Assembly (NCBI RefSeq): GCF_019393635.1
Contig: NC_057864.1
Span: forward strand, 476,116,617 to 476,180,616
Direction of reading: 5' to 3'
Length of the DNA: 64,000 nucleotides
DNA from: Dromiciops gliroides
Taxonomy: Eukaryota; Chordata; Mammalia; Microbiotheria; Microbiotheriidae
Shown here: one piece after another, positions 11,404-22,000 of the stretch
Numbering within the stretch: the first letter of the stretch is position 1
How the letters are laid out: every line of letters starts with the position of its first letter
Notes under the pieces: model-generated
Databases searched by the model: none
The model's input: the letters and a program-made list of their open reading frames with translations, nothing else
What the model was told of the DNA's origin: nothing
Made by a program: the position numbers and the translations under genes

Positions 11404-11980
11404 TTTTGTGCTGACAAAGAATTGGAAACTGACTGGATGCTCATCCACTGAGGAATAGATCAATAAGTTTCAGAATAAGATTATAATGGGATACTAGTGT
11501 GCTATAACAAATGAAGAGAAGGATAGTTTCAGAAAAACCTGGGAAGACATATGAGTTGATACCAAGTCAATTGAGCAGAACCAGGAAAACTTTGTACACA
11601 GTAAGAGTAATATTGTAACAGTGATCAACTGTGAAAGACTTAGCTACTCTGATGAAGACAATGATCCAAGACAATTCCATAACGAAAAACGCTCTCCACC
11701 TCCAGAGAGAGAACTAAGGAACTCTGAGTGCAGGTTGAAGCCGATTTTTTTTTCTTGTTATGTGTGTGTTTTCTTTTGCAACGTGGCTAATATGGAAATA
11801 TGTTTTGCATGACTTCACATGTATATTCAATTGATTGCCTTCTCAAGGGGTGGAGGAGGGGCAGGTGGGAGGGAGATTTGGAACTCAACATTCTGAAAAA
11901 TTAATGCTAAAATATTTACTATAACCAGGAAATATTTAACAAAACAAACAAAAATATATATTTAAAAGTTAAAAAAAAAA
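11404..11980 (+). mobile_element. L1 3' end, 5'-truncated
   Basis: Phrases TGTGCTGACAAAGAATTGG, GAACCAGGAAAACTTTGTAC, TATGTTTTGCATGACTTCAC and an A tail are present. The target duplication GGTGCATCT is at 11395-11403 and 11985-11993. Confidence 0.9.
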
Positions 11981-12360
11981 GAACGGTGCATCTCTGGTGG
12001 AGAGGAGTGTTTGGGATAAGGCTAAGTGCTCGGAGTGGGGCTCGGCATGAGGGAGGAGGGTTCGGGTTCTAAGGAGATCTAGAATAAAGGCTCAGCTTAC
12101 TTTCAAAACTCCGAAGCAGCCACTTGAAGGTGGTTCTTCCCCCCTCCCCCCCCCCACCTTTTTTTTTTCACTTGAAGGTTTTAAAGGCAAAAGGAAAGAA
12201 AGAGAAAGGTCAATCATAAATCAGTGTTGTGTGTATGGGGAGGGAGGGGCGCTAGTCTTTGATGGGATTGGTGAGCGTCTTTTAACTAAGGACCAATCAT
12301 CTTTCAAAGGGAAGAAGGAGCCGGACTGGGAGATGAGTGGGGGAAGGGAGCACTTCTCCT

Positions 12361-12390
12361 CCACCCACCCCCACCCCCACCCCCACTCCC
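12361..12390. repeat. (CCACCC)n short tandem repeat
   Basis: Five CCACCC-like units lie 70 bp before the GC box at 12455. Confidence 0.85.
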
Positions 12391-12429
12391 ATCTTCTCTG
12401 ACCTCTTGCCTGGCTCTGCCCACTCTGGG

Positions 12430-12494
12430 CCCTTCCTGTAGGAGGGCCTGGAAGCCCCGCCCCCACCAAACCAGCTGGCTGGGCCTGGGAAGAG
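12430..12494 (+). promoter_or_regulatory. possible METTL27 promoter and non-coding first exon
   Basis: An exon upstream of 16213 is required because the start-codon exon has a splice acceptor. Here a GC box (CCCCGCCCCC) at 12455-12464 is followed by a good donor, AGAG then GTGAGTAG, at 12495. No other evidence links it to the gene. A second CpG-bearing candidate lies near 14,600-14,760. This is inference only. Confidence 0.25.
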
Positions 12495-12719
12495 GTGAGT
12501 AGATGCTCTCCCCCTTGATTCCCCTACTCCCCAGCACCTCCTGGGAGCTCAGGCGGCACCCCACAATGCACACTCCTACCCCTGCAATCCAGGAAATTTA
12601 AACTGCAGAAGGGGAGTCTTGGCATCCCTTAGCTTTTCCACTTCTTGTTATCACAGACACATAAACTGCCAATCCCATCCCCCCACCCCCAACTTCTTGG
12701 AAGAATCCTTTGAAATGGG

Positions 12720-12980
12720 CCCTAAAGAGAGAGCTGCAGATGGATAGAATGAGGAGAGGCATGAGCACTGCTGGGGTCAGAGAATGTTCTAAGTCAGCTG
12801 GCTAGAAGATAAGTGGAGGAGAGGAAGATGAGACAAGACTACAGAGGTAGAGTAGGGTACAGGGCTTTGCCAGACGTGGCGAGTTTGGTCTTGAAGACCT
12901 TGGAACAGAAGACAGTAATACCCAGATCAGTGCATGGCCAGGTATGAAGGGAGACAGGAATATTGACAAGAACCACAAGA
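12720..12980 (+). repeat. ancient LINE-like repeat fragment
   Basis: Phrases such as GGTAGAGTAGGGTACAGGGC and ACAGAAGACAGTAAT resemble the old repeat described at 46945, strongly diverged. Confidence 0.4.
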
Positions 12981-12999
12981 CCAGAGATTTAGAATGAGA

Positions 13000-13150
13000 G
13001 GGACTTCAGGAGGCCTCCAGCCTTTACCTTTCATGTTAACAATGAGGAAACCAAAGAGTGTTGCTGACTAGCCCAAAGTCATGGGTAAGTGACAGAGGAA
13101 GAATTCCAATCCAGATCCTCGAATTCCCAATCCACACCCTTTCCTCCATG
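13000..13150 (-). repeat. MIR-like CORE-SINE
   Basis: AATGAGGAAACCAAAGAGTG and GACTAGCCCAAAGTCATGGG mark a reverse, diverged MIR. Confidence 0.6.
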
Positions 13151-13584
13151 CCAGGATATCAATAGTCCAGCCAGGCAGCATCCAGCTTTGGACTAAGGTA
13201 TGGGGAGTGAAAAATGAGGAGGGGACAGATGGAAAAGATGGCAAAGAGATGGGAGCAAAAACCAAGGAATGGATTGTGTGGGCAAGGTGGAGGAAGGGAA
13301 GAATCCGGGAGGACCCAGCCCCACAAAGGTCACTCCCCACCCCCATCCCAGAGCTGTCCACCCAGGTGGAAGATTATGATGGGTGGTACCACAGACAGAA
13401 AGAGTGATGGCAGAAGGAAGAAAAGAACCAGCTTGATTCAGGATATGTCACGTTTGAGGTGCTGCTGAAAGTCAGGCGGAGCTCTTTGGTGGACAATTAA
13501 TTGGAGGGTATGTGGGTGTGGAGCTCCAAAGAAAGAGAAATGTGAGAGAAATCAATATAGGATTCAGTTAAGCTATTTAGATGT

Positions 13585-13830
13585 GACCATGGAAGTAGGA
13601 TAAAGCAGGCTCTGGAATCAGAGGGCCTGGGTTCAAATCCTACCATATGATGATGCCTGCCTGCCTGTCCAATGACCTCAGACAAGTCATTTTATTTCCC
13701 TGGGCCTCAGTTTCCAGCTCCTGATGTATATATGATCCAATGTCCTCTCTGGGTCTCAGTTTCCTCATTTGTAAAATAATAAGATTATACTAGATAGTTT
13801 CTAAGGTCCCTTCCAGCTCTGAATGGGATT
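13585..13830 (+). repeat. MIR/MON1-like CORE-SINE
   Basis: GGGTTCAAATCCTACC, GACAAGTCATTTTATTTCCC, CTCAGTTTCCTCATTTG and the end GGTCCCTTCCAGCTCTGAAT are in order. Confidence 0.7.
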
Positions 13831-14110
13831 ACCAAGGAAGAGCAGGTAGAGAAAAGAAAGAAGAGAGCCAGGGACCCACCACTGGAGACCAGCCACAATA
13901 AGGGAGCCTGAAGAGGAGGAAGAGAACCAGGAGTTTGTAATGTTGCTGAAACTGAGAGTGGCATTTGCAATAGAAGGGGCTCTGTCAAAAGCTTCAAAAG
14001 CTGCAGAGAGGAACAGGAAAACAGCTCTAAGATCAGTGACCTAAGAGAGAATGATGAGTGTCAAAGCTCCATTGTAAGGGGTGGCAAAGATGCTGGGTAG
14101 AGAAGCAGAT
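13831..14110 (+). repeat. ancient LINE-like repeat fragment
   Basis: GAGAACCAGGAGTTTGTAAT and AAAGCTGCAGAGAGGAACAGG match the corresponding part of the old repeat at 52308. Confidence 0.5.
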
Positions 14111-14854
14111 TACCCATTTAGAAGTTCATCATGTGAAGCCAGGAAAGGTGGAATGGCCAGTAGACATGGGCCCAAGGGCAGGATGATGTGAAGTTGGGAG
14201 GGCTTCACACATCTATTATTATCTAGAGGAGATGAGGAAGAAGTACATTCTAGGCACAGAGGCACAGCCAAGGCAAAAGCACGGAGATGGGAAATGAGCA
14301 GAGAAGGACAGAAAAATGCAGAACTCCAGAGATGGGAGTGAACAGACAAACACTGAGATTGAAATGTTGAGGGGCTCACATGGAGGAAATGGAACAGACA
14401 CTGGGCAAAGACACTCAGAACAAGGTGAGACAGAGAAAAGAGAAGATACAGGCAAGTAGAAAAATGGAGAGGAGAGAAATCAAGTCAGCCCAAGGCCAAA
14501 GGCCCACAGAGGTGTCAAGGAAGGGAGACACAGAGGAAAGAGAAGAGAAATAGAGAAAGAGATTCAGGAAGTACAGAAAAGGGGCTGGTCTAGGGCCCAG
14601 CCTCTCTGGACGTTGGGTTCAGTCCTGTTCCTCTGGCCTCCCTCCCTACACCCTGCACTCCAGCCGCAACATGGCACAGACGGAACCTTTTGATCACAGG
14701 GGTGGGAATGATGTGCCTGAGCCCGGAGGGGGCCAATAGCTCTCACCCAACCAGTCCATTCTGTCCCATTGCCTCAGTAACCCAATAGTTACCACATATG
14801 AAGTGAGTGTGCCCACCCCAAGTCTCATTCACAGAATGGCAGAGGACTGTGGCA

Positions 14855-14941
14855 GTGAGAGCCATGGAACTGTCGAGGTCAGCCAGTCCAACCCCCTTAA
14901 TTCAACAAGGAAGAGATGAAGCCTCAGAAAAGGACAAGCAA
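14855..14941 (-). repeat. MIR-like SINE, left part (split by L1)
   Basis: GTCAGCCAGTCCAACCCCC leads into the L1 at 14942. The right part resumes at about 15661-15775 with CCCAGAGTCACAAAACTAC. Confidence 0.65.
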
Positions 14942-15655
14942 TACCCTTTGACCCAGCAATTCCACTGCTAGGTCTGTATCCCAAAGAGATCATAAAAAAG
15001 GGAAAAGGACCCACATGTACAAAAATGTTTATAGCAGCTCTCTTTGTAGTGGCAAAGAACTGGAAATGGAGGGGATGCCCATCAATTGGGGAATGGCTGA
15101 ACAAGTTGTGGTATATTGATGGAGTACTATTGTTCTGTAAGAAATGATGAGCAGGCAGATTTCAGAGAAACCTGGAGAGACTTATGTGAACTGACACTGG
15201 GTGAAGTGAGCAGAACTGAGAGAACATTGTATATAGTATCAACAACATTGTGGGATGATCAGCTGTGACAGACTTAACTCTTCTCAGCAATAAAATGATC
15301 CAAGACAATGCCAAAAGACTCATGATGGAAAATGCTCTTCACAAACAGAAAAAGAACTATGGAGTCTGAATGCAGATTGAAGCAGACTATTTTCACTTTT
15401 GTCGTTGCTTTTTTGTTATTGTTCTTGTTTATTCTTTCTTGTGTGTTTTTTTTTCCTTTTCTGATTCTTCTCTAACAACATGACTAATGTGGAAATATGT
15501 TTAACGTGATTGTAATGTATAACCTATATCAGATTGTTTGCTGGCCTCGGGAGTGGAGAGGAAAGGGAGGGTGGGAGAAAAATTTGGAACTAAAAAAAAA
15601 ATCTTTATTGTAATTAGAAAAAAAAAATAAAAAGAAAATAAAATAATTTTTTTCT
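14942..15655 (+). mobile_element. L1 3' end, 5'-truncated
   Basis: It contains CTAGGTCTGTATCCCAAAGA, CCCATCAATTGGGGAATGGC, GAAATGATGAGCAGGCAGAT and a long A-rich tail. It is inserted in an older MIR with an approximate duplication AAAAGGRCAAGCAT. Confidence 0.92.
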
Positions 15656-15896
15656 AAAAAAGGGCAAGCATCCCCCAGAGTCACAAAACTACTAGAGAGA
15701 GAGTCAGGATTCAAATTTAGGCCCTGAGATTTTTTCATTCTCTCTACCCCACAACACTGCCCATGAGCCTACTTTGCTCATCCTCAGGGTAGGCCACCTC
15801 ACCCCATTTATCCCTCTCACAACTTACTGTTAATGTCCTCAAGAATCTGGCCACAGATGAGATGTGTCCACTAAGGGATTAAAAGCAAACATAATT

Positions 15897-16031
15897 ATTT
15901 TATTTTTGTTTTGGCAAGGCAATGAGGGTTAAATGACTTGCCCAAGGTCATATGGCTAGTAAGCGTCAAGTGTCTCAGGTCCTCCTCATTCCAGGGCTGG
16001 TGCTTTATCCACTGCACCACCTAGCTGCCCC
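15897..16031 (-). mobile_element. marsupial CORE-SINE
   Basis: Reverse copy with a small internal gap; the target duplication AGCAAACATAATT is at 15884-15896 and 16032-16044. Confidence 0.9.
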
Positions 16032-16212
16032 AGCAAACATAATTCTTAAACTGTTTTTCCTTTCTCAAAATTTGACTCTTCAGTGATGTAACCTGACTGG
16101 ACTAGCTATAGGTCTGGGTAGCCATGGAATGGGTATATTGAGTCAAGAGCTGGGGGCTTGGATGGTTCCACTCTGTGGAAAGGAGAGAGTTGATCTTTTT
16201 TTTCCCCCTCAG

Positions 16213-16336
16213 GAGGATGGCATCCCCCAGAAGGACCCTGTCTCAGACACAAGAATGGATTGGAACCTCCCACAGGATCTCTGAGCTGAGCCAAAAAATC
16301 CACTTCTATGACCAATGGGCTTCTGACTATGATCAG
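16213..16336 (+). CDS. METTL27: METTL27 first coding exon (start codon)
   Basis: A pyrimidine-rich tract ending in CAG precedes GAGG and the start ATG at 16217. The coding part is 120 bp, exactly 40 codons, and ends with DYDQ before GTGCAC (phase 0). The segment QKIHFYDQWASDYDQ matches the human N-terminal helix. The upstream 14 codons in frame are intronic pyrimidine tract, so the downstream ATG is preferred. Confidence 0.9.
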
Positions 16337-17197
16337 GTGCACATACCTCTCCATCCCATATGCAAACATTATTTCCTCCACCCTCCTCTATATAATCACA
16401 CACGCACACCTGTACAATTCCCAAGCTACCCTAGCACTGATGGGGAGACAGTTTCTCTCCTCAAATATGCCTTAAGTAAATATGGGAGTCTCAGAGCCTT
16501 CCCTTAAGGACCCCCTGGTCCGATAAGGGAGAAACAGCCCCTGTATTCAGGGATGTGAATGGGAGAAACACACCCTCAATGAATCCTGTTCTCAGGGGAA
16601 AGGCTGGTCTTTGCCTGCAGGGATCCCTCAGCCTGAGAGAGGAGACAGACCCTGTGTTTTAGGGAGCATGAAGGCTATTGGGGGTGGTTGGGGTGGGGAA
16701 TGATTTCTTATTAAGGTATGCCAGATATTAAAAGAAGCCTCCCCCTAAGTGGAAACTCCCCAGAGCTTTGTACACATAACAACTACTTAATAAAACTTTG
16801 TTGAATGAATACAGAAAATTGGGGGTATTTCCACAAAGCATGGGCACAGTCTGAATAGCAATGGACATTTCCAAATAAAGGAAAAATGTAGCACGTGGGA
16901 TGTGTCACCACACTTTCAAAAGCACCAAGTGACCAAGCAAAGTTGTGAAGCCCCTGAGGCCTGGCAGGGCCCCTGCTGAATAAGGCACATACTGGAGATG
17001 GTGGAGTTCGAGCTGGAACTTGTCCGCTGGGTACTTTCATTGGCCCCTTTATTTCACAAAAGAGGAAACTGAGGCCCAGAGGGAAGTCTCCCTCAAGACC
17101 ACATAGCCTCACACACTCACACTCACGCACATTAACACTCTCACACATACAAACTCACGTACACTCACACACTGACACAAACATACTCCCACTCATT

Positions 17198-17243
<46 letters not shown>

Positions 17244-18965
17244 ATACACTCCCACTCACATACACTCACAAACACATACTCTCATTCACACACACTCTCA
17301 CACTTACACACAGATAGATAACAACATCAGGAGCCAATCAATGTCCAGGAAGTGATATCATTTCTGATTGTACTTATGATTAAAGAAACGGTAGAAATTC
17401 CAAAGGGCAGAATGAACTCAGACATTCAGGCAAATTGTACAGGTTTTTCAGGGTTGTTGGAAAGTAAACAAGGTGACTAAGGTAGAAGGATGTTGGAGAT
17501 GTGCACTAGAGAAACAAAAACACGGCAAGCCTTGGTTGCATAAGACCACTGTGTGATGAAGTCAGACTTCAGGCACATGGACCCTCAGGGTCCCGGGAGT
17601 CTTCCAAAGCTGGATGAAACTGAGGAGGAACAGCAGTAACAGTGCTGACCTGGCCTCACCTGACGTGTCCGCCTCCAGGACATCCCTCCCTACTTCCTCA
17701 TTTCTGCTGGGAAAGCAGCTCATTGAATTCCTTTACAAGTCACTTTTACTCAGAGCCTGCGTACACCTATGTCTGCTTCCAAAAATCATGGTATCGAACA
17801 TGAGACATGAAGCAATCAATGGCTAGAGCACCTGCCCTTGAGTCAGGAGGACCTGAGTTCAAATCCAGCCTCAGACACTTGACACTTACTAGCTGTGTGA
17901 CCCTGGGCAAGTCACTTAACCCCAATTGCTCCACAAAAATAAGAAATTTAAATTTAAAAAAAGAAGAAAAAAAAAATCCTTGGTCACAGCAGGGTCTGCT
18001 CTTGGCTCTCTTGGCTCTTGGCTTGTTCTCTCTTGGCTGGTGCTGGGCAAGGACTCTTGGCTTGGCCCTCCCCCTTAAGACAGCATAGGTCAGATAAAGC
18101 ACCAGCCCTGGATTCAGGAGTACCTGAGTTCAAATCCAGCCTCAGACACTTGACACTTACTAGCTGTGTGACCCTGGGCAAGTCACTTAACCCCCATTGC
18201 CCCGCAAAAAAAAAAAGACAGCATAGGTCAGACATCCTGAGACCATGAGGACTTAGGGAGACACACAGTCAATCCTTTATGGATATATTATATTCATAAA
18301 ATAATAATATGCTTACTGCCAAGACTAGGAGCAATAGCAATATCAGTTAAATTTAGAAAATACTTTTATCCTAAATTTTTTTTTTGGTGGGGCAATTGGG
18401 GTTAAGTGACTTGCCCAGGGTCACACAGCTAGTGTGTGTTAAGTGTCTGAGGCCGGATTTGAACTCAGGTCCTCCTGAATCCAGGGCCAATGCTCTATCC
18501 ACTGCGCCACCTAGCTGCCCCCCTAAAATTTTAAAAAAACACACATTTCAAACTGGATGTCCCATAGACATTTTCAACTCACTATGTCCAAGACTGAATT
18601 CATTATCCTTTCTCCAAAAATCTTCTCTTCTTAGCTTCCCAAACTCTTTATGACCCCATTTGGGGTTTTCTTGCCAGAGATGCTGGAGTGGTTTGCCATT
18701 TCCTTCTTCAGCCCATTTGACAGATGAGGAAACTGAGGCAAATAGGGTTACATGATTTGCCTGGGATCACCCAGCTAGTATATGTGTGTGTGTGTGTGTG
18801 TGTGTGTCTGAGTCCAGATTTGAACACAGGAAGATGAGCCTTCCTGATTCTAGGGCCAGTGGCTCTACCCACTGGGTCAGCCAGCTAGCTGCCCCTGTTC
18901 CAGTAGCCTACTAGTGAGTGTCCTGCCACAAGTCTTCCCCACTCCAATCCTTTAAAATATCTATA

Positions 18966-19030
<65 letters not shown>

Positions 19031-22000
19031 CCTGTTTGTATATAGCTGGTTTTGTTTGGTCTCCTCCATTAGTCTGTGAGGTCCTTGAGAGAAGGTTCTG
19101 GTTTTTGCCCTTTGTATCTCCAGTGCTTAGCACAGTCTGTCGCAAAGTGGGTTGATGAATTGGTCAACAAGCATTTTAAAGCACCTATTATGTGCCAAGC
19201 ACCATACTGGGTGCTACAAAGACAAAAATAAAATAATTCCCAGCACCTTAAATTTATAACTAGAATGAACTCTAAAAGTTACCTAGTCATGACATCATAG
19301 CAATGTTTTTAGTTATAAAAGGCTTTCAACCATCCAGTCCCACCCTGTTTTATTTATCAATGAGGAAACTGGTGGGGGTGGTGGAGGGAGTGGTGGGGGT
19401 GGTGGTGGTCGGGGTTGTGTTCAGGGAAGGGGAGTTTGGAAACAGTGATTCAGTCCCTCCTGGATACTGTAATCTCTTCTTCCTTTTATCTCCATATAGA
19501 AACTTGGTGGTATCTGAACTTTTATCACAAAGATGAGTGAGTCTTGTGATTCAGAGATAAAGGAGACTGGTTTTGTAAGGAGGCACAAGGGGAAACCATG
19601 ATTCCCTGATATCCCAGAACTGACCTTTCGGAAAGAGGCCCCGGCTCAACCCGGGCTAGGCTTTTCTCCCAGGCTGCTTCTGTAAATGTCGGCCATGATT
19701 GGGCCCAATCTGTTTCCTCATCTGTAGGATGAGGGGTTTGGACTAAGTGACCTCAGAGGTCCCCAGAGCTATGACATCTAGGGATGGGGACCATCCCCAC
19801 TTGAGGACATTAGGAGGGAGAGCAGGCCGTTGGTCCCAGGAAGGAGTCCCCACCATGTTTAGAGCTATGCTGGAAAAGTAACCCAACCACTACTGATACC
19901 AGAGCTAGGCTGGGGGGGGGGGGGTGATGAGCAAACTCTGGATGGAGCTGCCTGGCTCCATCTTCCAAGAGGAAGGAGGAACAGCTTTGAAATGGTGATG
20001 TGTCTCTGTATCCCACAGGATGTGGGCATCCTGGATTACCAAGCTCCCCGCCTGGCTGTGGACTGCTTGGCTTCGGCCTTCCCCTCTCCTCCCCAAGAGG
20101 CCTTGCTCCTAGATGTGGCCTGTGGTACCGGACTGGTGGCTGTTGAGGTGAGGGGTTCTCCCATCTTCACCTATCTCTCAAGCTGCCCACTCACCTATCC
20201 TTTTCCTGACCCACACCCAAGGTCCTTTCTCCTTTCCTACCCACCAGCTCCACCCCATGCTACCTGTAATGTTCCTTGCCTCTTAGCACTAGACTTGTCA
20301 GTCTTTATCTCTTGGGTTCCCCCCGACACCAAAGAATGAACTGGGGGTGAGGAGGGTCTACATAGAATGGGACAGGGACAATAACAAGAATTCATTTCCA
20401 TCAGCTACAGAGACACGGATTCTGCAACATCCATGGAGTAGAGGCAAGCAAAAATATGCTAGAGCTGGCCAAGAGGCGAGGTTTATACCAACAGCTGAGC
20501 CTCTGTATCCTGGGCCCCCAACCCCTGCCTGCCCCTTCAGGTAACATCTCTCCATCACCAGCCCTGAGGCCTCCCTCTTCCACCCTGAGTCACCATCTCC
20601 AGTACAAAAGCTTCCACTCTCAACACTGAGCCCTCACCTCTACCCCTGAGGCCTCATTCCCCTACCTCTGATGCCCACCCAACCCAGCGACATCAGCCCC
20701 TTGGATGTAACCACATCAATAATGTCTTCCGCATGAACCTGTCTCCCGGAGGAAGCCCTCTGTGGGGGTTTTCCCCACTTGGAATGTCTCCTTGGGCCCT
20801 TACCCCCACCATCTTTCCTCAGACCAAGGCCACTCTCTTTGTTCTGGACAAAAAAAAAAACAACTGTGGGTGAGGAAGCCAGCACCTCCTGGAGTCAATG
20901 TGTGTCGATCTCCATCTTCCTCCTCGTTTCAGATCATTATGATGCAGTGACGGTTGTTGGAGCCCTCAGTGATGGGCAGATTCCTTACACCGCAGTGCCC
21001 GAGCTCCTCCGGGTCACTAAGTCAGGTGAGTTCTATCAGCCAATCCACACCTGAGGATGGGGCTCCTGTGACCCAAGGGGTTTGTGGGGAGAGAAACAGG
21101 ACTGTGCTAGGTTGGGCCCCAGGCCTCCTGTCCCAATGTGATTGTGAAGATCAGATGACAGAATATCTGTTGATTGCTTTGCAAACCTTAAGATGCTATT
21201 ACAGTATTAGCTGTGACTATTGACCATAGTGGTTATTTCTGTCTTTAACCACTGAGCCTGGCAGAATGCCTGGCACATAGTAAGTGCTTTTTGATCGACT
21301 GATTGAGAGAAGACTAGAACCTAGGCAGACAGATGGCTTAGGGCCCAGAGGCCATGGAGCTCCGTGATATCCCAAGGCAGGGACGAGGTCAGATGGGTAG
21401 ATATTTTCCTCTGCCTGGCTGAGGTCTGTGCTTGGAGTTCCTCGAAAGGCTCCTCCAGCCTCTTTTCAGGTGTGGCAATGCCAAAGAATGGGGGACCACT
21501 GAAGCTGGAAGGGAAGGGACTGCGGCTCTTCTATTGGGAAGGGAGGCTAATGTTGAGACTTACTGTCTTTATGGTGAGGGATGTTAACTTAGGTAAGGGT
21601 CATATGGACCCATGACAGAAAAACTGGTGACGATTTTGGCCTGGAAAACTCCAAAAGACATTCTGGAGAAATTGAGAAGGGAAAGAGGGAGGGAACAAGC
21701 ACTTATTAAGCACCTGTTATGTTCCTGGCACTGTGCTTAGCACTTTAGAAACATTATCTCAATAGATCCTAACAATCACCTTGGGAGGTAACTATGGTTA
21801 ACACCCCCATTTTATACTTGAGGAAACTGAGGCAGACAGAGATTAAGTGACAAATTAAGGCAAGCAAAAGCCCAGAGAAACAAGATTGATTGCGTGGGAA
21901 ATTGTGTCAAGGACCTTTTAAAAAAATATGGGGGAGGAGCCAAGATGGTGGAGAGAAGCCAGTAAGCTGCCTGAGCTCTCCCAAATTTCCCTGAAAAACA

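Noticed and set aside
14651-14750. A possible METTL27 start at ATGGCACAGACG near 14,671
   Set aside because: The first residues (MAQ) recall human METTL27, but the frame soon stops without a convincing donor, whereas the 16217 ATG gives the expected length and matching helix.
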